Shown: in pieces, positions 10,901 through 22,900 of the stretch
Layout: the number at the start of each line of letters is the position of its first letter
Numbering within the stretch: position 1 is the first letter of the stretch
Assembly (NCBI GenBank): GCA_947172415.1
Contig: OX359199.1
Location: 956,001-1,020,000, forward strand
Length of the DNA: 64,000 nt
Origin: Chondrosia reniformis
Lineage: Eukaryota; Porifera; Demospongiae; Chondrillida; Chondrillidae
Reading direction: 5' to 3'
Notes under the pieces: model-generated
What the model saw: the letters and a program-made list of their open reading frames with translations, nothing else
Told to the model about the DNA's origin: nothing
Database searches by the model: none
Made by a program: the position numbers and the translations under genes

Positions 10901-13306
10901 ATACGGAGAGTTTGACCAGATAGCCAGTGCATCCTTTTCTTGGGACAGAGTGTGGTTTTGGGTATGCATTGATCAGCCACTGACAGTAGTACATCCCTAA
11001 AATTTATCCAGCAGTCATTGGTGGAGTCTCTTAAGAAGCAACAATTCCAGGGTACTTTGCTCAATAACTCTCTGTATCTGGAGAAGTCAGCCCGCTTAAA
11101 GTATAGGTCCATCGCTTTTGCCCCAAGGGTCTTGGCTTGTGGAAATTGGTAGTAAAAAGAACTGCATCATGATCTGTTCCGGGCAAGTTATCAACCACTC
11201 TCACATCACAAACACCATTGACTTTATTGGTGAAAACAAGGTCGAGGATGCTGGAAACTCTTGTTGGTTCAAGAACCACTTGCTGCAGGTTGTAATCATG
11301 GAGTAGATCGCACAACAGGGTTGCTGAAGGAGATGGACTTGAGTGGCTCCAGTTGATATTAGGTAAATTAAAGTCTCCGCAAAGAACAATTGGGAGGGTG
11401 TTGGGTAAGGAGCTAAGGGAGTTTTGCAGTTGGAGTAAGGCATCAACCCTGAAGCCTGGAGGGTTGTAAAACACCTAGGGGGAGACTTGAGGGAGAAGAA
11501 GCAATCTCGACCCATAGCAGCTCACATTCAGTCTCAATGTCTTGTCTTCGGGTGGCTCCAATGGAATCCTTGATGATGAGCATTACTCCCCCACCATGTC
11601 TGTTTCTATCCCTCCTAAACACTGAATAGCCACAACCAACAAGCTCACCATCAGTTATGGCATCACTAAGAAAAGTCTCAGTTACTGCCAGCACATCAAC
11701 ATTCTGACTATGTAGGAAAGCCTGCACATCAAGCGACTTGTTTACCACACTTCTTGCATTCAGCAGGCAGCACTTCAGTGTGTTAGCTGGGCCAGGATTA
11801 ACTTACATCACCAAAGAGCAGTAGGAGCCAATAGCAATTGGTGGAAACAGGCCGCCGATGCTGATGGTAATAGCGTTTGAGGTGCATGTGAACCCTCGCT
11901 CGCAATGCTGATGATGACAAACACGTAGCTGCTGCCCTTCACAAAGAGGCGACTGGGAGCGAATAGTAAACTGCCACAAGCTTCCTTGTAAGGGTCCCAA
12001 GGATCATGGGTGAAACAAAGACAATAGATCAAGAGGGAAATCCACATGGCCACAGGCACAAATCTAGGTGCCGCCATCTTTTTAAATTGATGAACAGAAA
12101 AATTGATGGTTTAGCATAGGAATCTCTATCTGTATATTTGAAGTATCTTAAGGCCTCATCATCGGTTTTTATCCGTACTATACACGACTTGGCCTTCCTT
12201 CCACTTCTTCATGACTGAAGAACTATAGAGTTGTATACCTTAATAATCCTGTCCACAGGACTGAAATTGAAATGCAGGATATGTCTTGTAGCAGCAGTAG
12301 GAGTAGCTGATTGGAAGTGTTAATTATATTCATAGCTTGTATAATATATTCAATTATAGGTCATTTGGAGTCCTGTTATATGAGATCATCACACTAGCAG
12401 GTACCCCCTATGAAGACTTGGATTGTGACCATGTGGTGGCAGCAATTCAAAATAAGAACTTGTTTCTTGAAAAGTATGTAACTTTATTAAGTATTTAGTA
12501 TGCCTGAGATATATGTACCATACTAACTGCTCACATATTAAGTTGGTCCTTCTTCTTTGAGTTCTTGGTGAAACGTTTCAATCCTGTGGATCTTCTTCAG
12601 TCACTGCATCTCCAAATGCTCTTCAAGCCTAGAGTCCCACCCTTATCATAGTTTGGATGCAGTAAGAAGAAATCCCTACCCCATATTAAGTGTAGACATT
12701 TTTATGAATTGCTGTAGCTATCCTATTTTGTACAAATAAATAAACTCTTAAAAGAAAGAAAATGTAATAAGTTACATGTGGGTTGGTATCCAATGAGTGA
12801 TTATAGCTATAATGAGCTGACATAAAGACTGCAAGGTTGGCTTTGAGGTTTAGCACCCTAAAGACAGCAGATATAGATCTTTGCAACTGTGTATATACTG
12901 GATAGGGAAGGCACCCCATTGTAGTAAGAGTTGGGTAGGCTGTGGATTAGAAATGGGTCCATGCCCCTCCCCTCCCAACTGGACTAGAGGCCTTTTCACA
13001 TTGGCAAACTGAATGCGCATTAACCATTTGCAGTGTGAAAAGGCCTCTAGGTGACCTTGGAAGTCTTTCTGGAAGCTCCTAAGCAAGATTTACTAATATA
13101 TGCACTTCTGATTGCACAATATGATGCCTTTGATGTTAAATATTTCTATTTCAGTATTATCTCTGTCATGCAATTTGTATTCCCCCTGTAGGCCTAGTGA
13201 CTGCCCCAAGGAGGAGATGTATACGGCCATAAGAAGATGCCAGACATATGATCCTGATGACAGACCATCATATGATGAGATTAGAAGCTACTTGTCAATG
13301 AGATAG
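4967..13306 (+). CDS. Receptor tyrosine kinase RTK-A, short Cys-rich ectodomain, atypical P-loop
   Basis: Single-pass RTK, 593 residues, 14 exons: 4967-5042, 5469-5872, 6121-6187, 6663-6864, 6994-7057, 7227-7361, 7440-7526, 7742-7880, 8207-8297, 8416-8470, 8541-8613, 8931-9090, 12360-12473 and 13192-13306. All have GT-AG borders, and the phases give one open frame. A signal peptide (about 1-20) precedes a roughly 185-residue ectodomain with a SCNDC motif, several N-glycosylation sites and no named domain. The transmembrane helix is about 209-234, followed by a basic stop-transfer. An NPYL site and the family juxtamembrane motif precede the kinase (about 325-590). Lys359, HRD (455-457) and DFG (475) are present. 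The glycine loop is GRCAFG instead of GxGxFG, the activation loop has lost one of the paired tyrosines, and WMAPE reads WLAPE. It could be an impaired or pseudo-kinase. Intron 12 (9091-12359) holds a LINE and a hairpin element. The start was chosen for the signal peptide. Ligand unknown. Confidence 0.85.
6475..6618. repeat. Copy of the 'CCACTGGGCCAG' dispersed repeat family (RTK-A intron 3)
   Basis: Carries the family phrases aatctaatacaccattttcc, gctttggatgaatatac and tctgctccactgggccag. Other copies lie at 22720-22925, 24335-24535, 31860-32070, 33480-33675, 40075-40195 (inverted), 57245-57335 and 58905-59120 (inverted). Confidence 0.65.
9132..9317. mobile_element. Palindromic MITE-like element
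   Basis: The left end (acaatctggtataaaccctt...) and the right end (...aagggtttataccagattgt) are near-perfect inverted repeats. A second inner pair is built on cagctgtttcttgtacaa and ttgtacaagaaacagctg. Total length is about 186 bp with no coding capacity, so it is a nonautonomous foldback or MITE. Its right end abuts the broken end of the LINE. Confidence 0.75.
9320..12080 (-). mobile_element. Non-LTR retrotransposon (LINE), decayed, APE endonuclease plus reverse transcriptase
   Basis: It lies antisense inside RTK-A intron 12. Reading down the minus strand: an N-terminal hydrophobic segment (about 12077-11808); a 2A-like LLLLFGDV...NPGP remnant (about 11845-11788) with a frame break; an LLNARSVVNKS start and an APE-type endonuclease with VTETFLS, GDFNLPNINW and TDHDAV motifs (11750-11061); a linker; then a reverse transcriptase with YRPISLT, QHGFRKGHSC, FSKAFDTVPH, SGVPQGSILGP and an altered catalytic box FTDD (10755-9391). 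At least four frame changes show it is dead. The layout, with no RNase H seen, suggests the CR1/L2/Jockey group. The 3' end appears cut off shortly after the thumb region, which is unusual because LINEs normally lose the 5' end. Confidence 0.9.
12568..12604 (-). ncRNA. Hammerhead-ribozyme-like motif (RTK-A intron 13)
   Basis: On the minus strand: stem I GTGA, core CTGAAGA, stem II GATCC-ACA-GGATT, core GAAA, minimal stem III CGTT, then TCAC, which pairs with GTGA. Stem I and stem II both differ in sequence from the copy at 25551-25587 but keep their pairing. The order matches a type I hammerhead with a very short stem III. Activity is not shown. Confidence 0.45.
12984..13051. mobile_element. 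Short perfect hairpin element (RTK-A intron 13)
   Basis: The arm ctagaggccttttcaca is repeated as tgtgaaaaggcctctag about 50 bp later, with a small loop holding gcgcattaa. It looks like a miniature foldback element. Confidence 0.65.
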
Positions 13307-13517
13307 CAATTTGTACATTCTTAGAATATTAAGTGTATATACATTGTTTTTGTATATTTTGTATTTTTTCTTAAGTAATGGCATCGATATTGGTGGGACG
13401 AGCAGCCTTTTTATATCAACCCTCTTAAGTATATCTGTATAGTAGTTTGGATCTATCGATAGAAGGTAGTGTGGACATTTTATTGTCTATATCTATACGA
13501 TACGTATTGCAGTCATC

Positions 13518-16500
13518 ATGGCGTCGTACATCGCCGTTACGTTGATTCTGCTTCGAATCTCGGATGCTGTAGCTCAGACAGCGACAACTGCAAGTGGACG
13601 GAATAGCAGTGAACTGACCGTTAAGTATATCAGTAAGTGGCTTCCTTCCTATTCGTATATACTTCGATTGATTATATAAGACGACGTACAGCATGTACTG
13701 TAATATTATAACTTGGAAGCTCGTTTGCTCTAAAGCTTCTATATCTATAGCCAGTTGCATGCGCATAGCTAGGGTCGTCTGAATCAGGCTATGATTTTGA
13801 TGTGTGGGAGTATAGGAATTAATAAGAAAAAGGGAGGAGGTGTAGCGTGTGAGTAGTGAGGAGGGAGGAGGGTGTAGTGTGTGAGTAGTGAGTAGGGAGG
13901 AGGGTGTGAGTAGTGAGTAGGGAGGAGGGTGCAGTGTGTGAGTAGGGAGGAGGGTGCAGTGTGTGAGTAGGGAGGAGGGTGCAGTGTGTGAGTAGGGAGG
14001 AGGGTGCAGTGTGTGAGTAGGGAGGAGGGTGCAGTGTGTGAGTAGGGAGGAGGGTGCAGTGTGTGCATGAACAAGTAAGGTGGGGAAAGTGTGATATGTG
14101 AGAATTTAAAAGTGTCTAGTTATCCATTCATCCACTTTTAGTATATGCATCATGTCAAGATTTTAATCACATCTTCTTTATCCTTGTAGCAAATGTAACA
14201 AATACGTGTAGAGCTCTTCAATCAGCAGTTGACTCTAGATCTGTGGTAACCAATGATTCATCAGCTGTAAACACTTGCGATCCCCTGGTAGACAATGATG
14301 GTTACACCTGCAATGATTGCTTGAGATTATTTTGCAACTCTTCTGTTATAGTAGACGGCCAACCTAGGCCTATCTTCACTTTCCCTGTAAGGATCATTTT
14401 ATTGCCATGTGAAGGTGGACCACAAAATCACTCTGTCACAGTCATCGTTTTTAGAAGTGGTCAATTTGACGATACATTAGTTAACCTTACTACTAGTAAA
14501 AGCGTTAATCAAACAGTGACTACCATGCTAGCTACATTTCAGGCTAACTACACCCTTACTGTGTCAGTTGTCCAATTAGATTATGGAATCAACCTGGAGG
14601 TGAGCATGTTCATTGTAGTACATACAGTCTATAGTCTACCAACCTGTAGCATGATTGCTTTATAAATTAAAAACATGGACAGTATATAGTATTTATTCAT
14701 ATCTATAGCTATAGTCACCTACCTACTGAGCTAATACATCCCCATTGGTCCACTAGTGCTTGCATGTGACAGCCCCTGAGTGGCTTAATGTACCCAGGCA
14801 ACTGGGATATATAGGGTGAAAGACTGGTTAGCCTAATAGTAATGTCTTGTACCTGCCCAGGTATAGCCCTTTGCTCTTTGACTAGTATACTGGTGCACAT
14901 ATTGTATACATTAATTATATTGCATGCATTGTAACACTAACAATAATAATAACAACCTTTGTATACGTAGGTTGTTTAGAATTATATTGCATGCATTGTA
15001 ACACTAACAATAATAATAACACCTTTGTATGTAGGTTGTTTTGAATGGTCTCATGGAAATGGATCCTGACGTTGTCCTATTTCCGAAGCAAGATGTACCA
15101 CTACAATGTGGTAGGCATATTACTAGCAATATGTAGCGTATATAGTAAACATCAAATGGTTATATATTCTTTCATTAGCATTTAATATAAATACTAGTGG
15201 TGGAGTTATAGTACTATTTCTATTTTGCATTGCATACATAAAATAATCATTAATATTGTCAGTAAGAATATTTGGCAGTTTGTATAACATTTGGCCTTTT
15301 ATCATACATTGTACATATTGATATATGAATGCTGATTATTTTGTAGTGAATGTCCCAAGTTCCCAGTGCTATGTAAGTACAACTGAAATGGGTTTGGAAC
15401 CATTCCTTACAGCTGGAGAACTAGCAGGTGTCGTTATTGGAGTGATGCTTCTTGCTGTGCTGGTCAGTCTCTTTTTTATTCTGACCATATATGGTGTAAG
15501 AAGAGCTTCCAAAGGTAGAAGACAGACAGCAACAATAAATAGGTATTACATTGAACATCCTATAAATTAAATGATATTCATTGATTATTGGATATTTCAT
15601 CATGCAGTGAAGATGTTGACAGTAATGTCGTTAAGTTGGCTGTAAACCCAAGCTATTCAAGTATTGGTCAAGTTAAGGTTAGAAGAATTATAATGGCATT
15701 AAATTTTAATAACTTCTTGAAGCTACGTATAATAACAAGACTTTATGTAAGCACTGGTTTGATCATGTATCATTTGTCTTGTGCATGTATGATCTATAGA
15801 TACACTATACAGTAAGTTATCAATGCATCAAGCCATTTTGTGCTCATAGTCAAAATACAATAGGTATGGCATGTACGTATGTATATCATGTAAGATTTAT
15901 TTTGCTAGCGAGCTCAAACTACGTATAATTCTTGATGATAGGGATTTCTTTTGACTGCACCAAACTTATCTTTGAGACAGTTCATCTTTAGTCTTTGAGT
16001 ATCTCTAAGGTTACCTTAATATTTGTGGTTCATTGTGTGTAATCATTAATCATTAATGCGCCTATGTAATTTATGTGTATTATGTACATGTGTATATACT
16101 TATATAGGGAAGTGACACAACTGAAAATCCCTACTATTCTGAAATAGAGATGAGCCTTGATGAGGCAGCTATAATTTCTCCATATATTGTCTTTAACACC
16201 AAATATGGAGTGACTGCGCCAGATGTGGACTTTAGTTCATTTAACCAAAAGAGAATGGAATCCAGCAATGATGTGAGAACAAGCGACAGCTACTGCTATA
16301 ACATTGTGAATTATACATGTGTAACCAGCATGCGTATACAGTATATATAGTCCTGCTCAGCCCATTTTTGGAATATAATTATAATTTGCACTGAAGATAA
16401 TTATTTGAGAGAAAGTGTACTTATTGCAAAAAGCTATGTACTGTACTTATGACATCTCATATATATACTATACACTATGTATATATATATATACTCATTA

Positions 16501-19500
16501 TACCACCAATTTCTATACATATTCATTGAATATTCTCCTTTTCTTAGGAGTGGGACTATCCAAGGGATAATCTAGTCTACATGCGAGAGCTTGGGGAAGG
16601 ACAGTTTGGAAAAGTTTTACTAATGAAAGCATCCGTATGTTAATCCCTGAGAAGCTTCTCTTAATAAGAAATCATTAGACCCGATCTATAGTACAATTCA
16701 CTTCTATAGTCTCACAATATTTTGCAGTTTTCCCTCAAATATCTGCTATGGAGGAAAACCCTGTAATTTCAATAGAATCTGATCCTCCCCCCAGAGTCCA
16801 TGCTAGAGATGTTTCATTATATAGTAATTGTTGTACACATCAAGTATGCAGTTAATACTCCGAATCTTGTATTCTCTAGGATATTGCTGGATTTCAAGGT
16901 AGTATTCATGTTGCTGTTAAGACCTTGGCAAGCACTAAGAAAGAAGATAGAGAGCTCTTTCTAGAAGAAACTGAACTCATGAAAATATTTACACATCCAA
17001 ATATTGTCAGCCTGTTAGGTAAATTAGACCAATATATTGCCAACGAATAAAGCAGCTATGCACACACCATATGCTTCTAAATCTAGGAGTGCATAGATAT
17101 GAGCATAATCATGTTATTGTGGTATTGCCTAATCTATCACATGATAGTCACATGATCAGTGATCTGTGTCAGTATTACTAGTAGTGAAAGGTCATGTATA
17201 TATTAAAAAGATTCAATGCTTAACCAATTATGGATTATAAACATTTTGTTCTCAGTCTTAAATCTCAATTTGTATTGTAGCACACAAGTACGTATTAGTA
17301 GGTGATGAGTATACCAGTGGAAAAAATAGGGGAACTTTAAGATCTAAAGCCGATCTTAAAGCACCGATGTCATCATCATTTAACTCTGGATATTACCAAT
17401 TATATTATGAGTGGGTAATATCCAGAGTTAAATGATGATGAGTATACCAGTGTCATATTTCCACACATAACAGGCACTTGCAAAGAGGAAGATGATGGAA
17501 ACCCAATGATGATCCTAGAATTAATGCCCTATGGCGATTTAAAAGGATTTCTTTTAAAGCAAAGGTAAGCTAAACCTTCCATGTTTATAATTAGTTCCCT
17601 ATAAACTTTTTAATTTATTAGAAGGTAGGTAAAGCATGTAAAAAATGGTGTACGTACTAGATACAGTATTTCCAATGTTAATATTACACTGCATACTTAC
17701 AGTACTTTTTTGCTCACATTGCTATTACATTTCCAAATACATATACATACGTATAGTGAAACATAATATTACCATAATATATTGTCAAAGCAAACTACGA
17801 ATAATCTATAATATATAATATCCTGTATGCATTGTTAGGATTTAGTGACAATCTTTCCAGACAAAAAAGAAGTACTTCTGTCATATTTCCTAAGGACTGG
17901 CTAACATTTTACTATTTAATTTTAAGTTTAGCAATAAATGTTTCATCTTGCATAATTTAGTTCACAGTTATGCAACATTTGGCCAATAGAAAACATATTT
18001 TATCCTAAATAGGGAGAATGAGACTACTGCTGATGCAATATATAACTTTGAAGTGTACCACATTGCCTCAGATGTAAGTCATAATATACTGAATAAAGAT
18101 ATTATTATTGTACACTGTTGGTGAATAATAAGTTGTATGTGTACGTTCAGTTTTGTAGTGTTCCTATTGTATTTCCAATCATACGTATCTCAGATATTTG
18201 CATGTCTGTTCACATATATATTGCCGTTTAGATTGCCAATGCAATGGATTTCCTAGCATCTAAAAAATATGTTCACCGAGATCTGGCTGCAAGGAACTGT
18301 CTAGGTCAGTCAGGATACAGCCCTAAGAGCGTATAGAATGCTCTGAGATTATCTTCCATGCCATTCACGAATTCAGTTTATTATATGTACAAGTATTCTG
18401 TAATGCATACACATGATATATAGTCATCCTATTCTTGATTAATTAAGGAAGAATTGAGACATCCCTATCATAGCTGTAGCTCAGCTGTGGTTTAACAGCT
18501 GATGACTAAAGTTATTTGTAAAGGAATAGTAACACTCCTTTTTTATTATAGTATAACACTTGTGATTTGAGTATCACTTAGATTCAGGCATATCCGTTTT
18601 TTCATCACATGCCTATATGATTTTGTTTACTCTGGTACTGTATTTTGGTTTCTAGTTGGAGAGGGTTTAAAGGTCAAAGTTGCAGATTTTGGCTTAGCAA
18701 GACCCATTCATGACAAGGATTACTATAAGCTCAATTCACCGGCGAAACTACCACTTCGATGGATGGCTCCAGAATCCATCAAATTTGGTCTCTTTGACAC
18801 CAGCACGGATGTGTGGTCATTTGGGGTACTCTTGTATGAAATCCTCACATTTGGGGGAATCCCCTATGAAGATTTGGCATCTTCTGATATCATAAGCCAT
18901 GCTAACAATGGTACTTTGGCAATGTCCCTGTAAGTTACACTATAAGCTATAGTAATTACTGATTGTCTGTTACTTACCTCAATCAATCAATCAACAATCT
19001 ATGCAGAGGGTTGCAAAAAAATATTGTGCACATTTGTCCATCCTTTCCCAGGTCTGCCTCTTTGCTGCCTGCCTTTCACTTCATTTTCAAACAACGTCTT
19101 TACCACTGTCCCTTTAGAGAGCTTTACCAGCCTCCTGATCTGCCTCCTCTCTATCATGCTCAAATTACCTCCTGCCCTAGTCTTTCTCTTACCTCCTCAT
19201 GACACACTTCAATCCATCATTGTTACTCTCGCCACCTTACCTTAGGCACCTCATTTCCACTGTTTGTAACCATGTATACTAAACCACCTGTATTATTTAT
19301 ATTGTATGCATGTTATGAGGAAGGTAGCTGTGAATTACCAAACATCTTGTCAATGTGCGTTTGGCCAGTTTTTTGCAGATCATTTGAGCATAAGTTTATC
19401 TGTCAACAAGTTTACTGATTTAGTATGCATTTACTTTTAGAATAGCAAGTACAGTATATACAATTGCATGTATATATGCCTCTTATTTTTCAGTCCTAAC

Positions 19501-19665
19501 GACTGCCCTGAAATGTTGGAGGGTCTAATTGTGTCTTGTCATAACCTTATCCCAGAAGAAAGGCCTAATTTCCAGGATATTCGAAGCAAACTTAAGCGCC
19601 AACGTACCAAGACTAAAAATGAAATATTGAAGAGTATTTCTACTAAAAGAACACTGATTACATAG
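13518..19665 (+). CDS. Receptor tyrosine kinase RTK-B, short Cys-rich ectodomain, canonical kinase
   Basis: Single-pass RTK, 642 residues, 13 exons: 13518-13632, 14190-14599, 15035-15110, 15347-15542, 15608-15677, 16108-16272, 16548-16634, 16880-17018, 17474-17564, 18013-18073, 18232-18304, 18656-18929 and 19494-19665. A signal peptide (about 1-20) leads to an ectodomain related to RTK-A: matching cysteines, a TCNDCL motif and the QCG end before the transmembrane exon. The helix is about 226-249. Cytoplasmic docking-like tyrosines include NPSYSSI and NPYYSEI. The kinase is complete: GEGQFG (360-365), VAVK with Lys387, HRDLAARN (485), DFG (505), a YY activation loop and WMAPE. The intron splitting the DVW/SFG codons in the other four genes is absent. 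The tail after the kinase is short and basic. It should be an active kinase; ligand unknown. It lies only about 210 bp from the end of RTK-A. Confidence 0.88.
13843..14068. repeat. Minisatellite, 25-bp unit (RTK-B intron 1)
   Basis: Exact 25-bp tandem copies of gggaggagggtgcagtgtgtgagta from about 13920, with shorter degenerate units before. It is purine-rich on the plus strand. Confidence 0.9.
14917..15034 (+). repeat. Tandem duplication that copies the splice acceptor of RTK-B exon 3
   Basis: A segment of about 62-64 bp (ttatattgcatgcattgtaa ... gtaggttgttt) occurs twice. The second copy gives the used acceptor before 15035. The first copy ends in an acceptor at about 14970, followed by GTTGTTTAG, which would put a stop after two codons. 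Confidence 0.8.
17363..17440. repeat. Hairpin next to RTK-B exon 9
   Basis: The arms catcatcatttaactctgga and tccagagttaaatgatgatg flank ggatattacc/ggtaatatcc. The whole hairpin ends about 33 bp before the exon. A short phrase gatgagtataccagtg is also duplicated on both sides. Confidence 0.7.
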
Positions 19666-19946
19666 ATATATTTCTGACTCTATTTTATCATACGAATATA
19701 TTTTATATTGCAAGCCGTTCCGTGATTCAGACAAAAATACTACTACAGTGTACGTAAGCCTAACCTTCAGTAAACCAGAATTCTCTTTATTAACACTAGA
19801 ACTATTCAAATTGCATGTCATCAGAATCAAGCATGGCCCCCCCTAGAGAGTTGTATATCTAACAATTTCCATTTGCCGTGTAGGCACGTGACTTCGACCT
19901 CAAAGCCATTCTAGCTATCATAGCTAACGGTAAATAGAAAGAAGTC

Positions 19947-22900
19947 ATGGTCGAGGGGATGACTGGATTTCAGTTGTTTATCGTTGCCGTAGTGACGCTG
20001 TTTCACGCAGTTCACTCTCTAAAAGGTTAGTTTTAGCTACTTACTCTCCTAATGAAGTACTATGCTGTAGCAGGCCGCAAAGTGAACGATTCTGAGTTAT
20101 AAATGCGTTATTCCTGAATTGATAATGCCATTAATATTACTATTCTTTTTATGATTAGATCTGTCTTCAGTTACGATTTTATTCACGACATGTGGATCGG
20201 TCGGCAGAAGTGGACCGTCCTACGAAGAGTGTATAGAATACTACAGTGAAAGCAGCCCCAATATGTTACCATATTTAGAGAGAAGTGAAACGAGAGGTGT
20301 CCAGCTATTTACTGTTCCTCGTACTGGTATTTACGACGTTGTTATTGCGGGTGCGAGCGGAGGTCGGGGTGTCTGCAGTACCACTTACGGCTTAGGATAT
20401 GCGTTTACTAAAAGGTACATATTGCCTCAAGGTGTCCCTTTTGAAGTGATCGTTGGACAGCGAGGTTTGAGTGGCTGTAGAGGTAGCGCCACTTTTGAGT
20501 ACTGCTCTAGTCCATTGAACACTACTGCCTTGATAGACGAATGTGTGGCCGCCTATCGAAATCTCTCAACTGTAGATCTAGATGGTGGTGGCGGGGGAGG
20601 CGGTGCTAGTGTATTTAGATACTATTCTAGCGATCCTGGGACACTTCGACTGATTGCAGTAGCTGGAGGAGGCGGCGGCGGTGCATCTTTTGAAAATAAT
20701 TCATTTAGTAGTTATTTTAAATCTAACAATTACTCAATCGATGCTTCAAAACCTTCTGATATGAACGTTGGTTTCAGTGGTGGAGTGATTGTAGGCACAA
20801 TAGCACCAGGAGTTGGAGCCGGGTACTTTGATGATGTTGGTTCTAGAACTGCATCCTCTGGTGATGCCCTGTCTTTGACATTTCCAGTACGACCTAATGG
20901 TCCTGAAGGTGGCACAGATGTTTGTCATATTGTTCATTTTGATAGCCTCCTTCCGTCTCAAGGTGGATATGGAGGTGGTGGTGCTGGTTGTGGAGGTGGA
21001 GGTGGAGGAGGAGGATATAATGGTGGACGAGTTGGTGATTTTTTGTTTGGTGCAACTATAGATTTTGCCCAACTTTTATACATTCCAGGAGAGGGTGGCA
21101 CTTCTTTCATCTCTTCTGACAAAATAGCATTGAACTTTACTGAGTTATCACTGAATGAGGGAGACGGCTATGTTATGTTAGTTCCATCAGACTGCGACTG
21201 TACAGGAAGTTGCCTTTTATACAAAAATAACACTTTTGAATGTACATGTCCAAGTAACACATATTTGGCACCTGATGAATTTGACTGCTTTCAATGTGAG
21301 TATATATTGTTGAAATTAAAAATTTTCCTTATACGTACTGTAATTGTAACACTAAACCTTTGTTAATACAGTGATCACCATTTCTTCGTTGGACATTGAA
21401 AGTCAATCCATTGTAGGTAGTTACAGAGTAGTAAGTTACATTTTAAGTGAAGTAATGGCCCAGGAAGGGAATGGTAGCAGGACTAATTCTAATATGAGTA
21501 ACCGGTCTATTGAGATATTGGAGGTGTACAGTGTAGAGGCGAAAATAGTGATAGTACCAGAGGAAGGGTCAGGTGCCTGTGTTCTAGCACTAGTGGGTAG
21601 TAACAATACCATATATGGAGTTCAGCTGATACAGAGGTGAGGGAATTACACTATTACTATTTTTAGATATTCTAATGTATGCAAATTCAATATAAACCTG
21701 ATATACGTATATCTACTGTATGAAGCTCTAGTGAGATAGGACATTAAATCCTTGTATCATCTTAGGAATAGTCAGTCCAGTATTACTGTAACCAAGCTGT
21801 ACAACTTGATGGTAATGGAATTTGGTGAAGTAGCAATTAGCAATACTTCACTGAAGACTTTTGATGATCCGTTGAGAATTGGATACCTTGTCTTGTTTGA
21901 AGAGAGTGCTACATGCAGACTGAACTCTGTGATTGTCAATGCCAGCATCAGAGAAAGAGAAAGTGGTAACTTAAAAGAGCAATGAAATACATACATACGT
22001 ATACGTATGTATATCTGCTCATGCTCCATTGACTCATAGCTATTTAATATACATAGTACATGTATCTCATTTGTACTAATGCTAGCTATTTAATATACAT
22101 AGTATGTGTATCTCATTTGTACTAATGCTAGCTATTTAATATACATAGTACATGTATCTCATTTGGCTGGATCACAAAATGTTTTAATTTCGCAGTTCTA
22201 CTAGAAGCTCCATTGTTTGACTTATCAACTGTTGACTATATATATGAGGTTCTGTTACCAGTTGACGAAGGCAGTACCTCCAGTCTCAGTGCTGGAGAAG
22301 TGGCAGCCATTGTGATAAGTCTCCTTCTACTGGTGATAGCAGTACTTTTTGTCATTGCCGGCTCTATATGGTTCCTTAAGAGGAGAAGGATGAAGCAAGG
22401 AAATGCAAATATATCTTCCTTGGGAGCCAAGTTAGTATGTACATCATTAAATATATGCCAGGCAGTGATCATCTTTCTGTTTTATATGGCACTAAGTATG
22501 ATTATATTGACTTCATCATTATTATGTGAAGTAGTAGTACTAACTATAGTACGTAACTGTATAATTATCATCTTCCAATTTTAGTGACTATACCAGCTTT
22601 GAAATGAGTAACAGACAGATGGCCTTTACACCTGTAAGTGTTTTATGACTACATTCATTGCGTGTATGTACAGTATTTAGGCTATTCTAAATATAATAGT
22701 AGATTTCATGTCCCATATATATATGAATAGTCTAAAACACCATTTTCCTACAAGCTACATCTAAAGTAAGAAAAATATACATAATAAGAGCTTTGGTATA
22801 GTCTTCTCCTTCTTCTTCTTCTCCACTGGACTAGAAAGCTATTTCTGGGAATTACACCCTTCCTCAGTGACCCTGGGAGTCTTTGTCTTCTTGTTGATCT

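Noticed and set aside
9288-11748. Calling the LINE frames separate host genes
   Set aside because: They are consecutive pieces of one APE endonuclease/reverse transcriptase broken by frameshifts, antisense in an RTK intron.
20730-21072. Minus-strand frames opposite the glycine-rich exon (Ser/Thr-rich and Pro-rich)
   Set aside because: Shadows of GGN-codon runs on the other strand. The same shadows recur in RTK-D.
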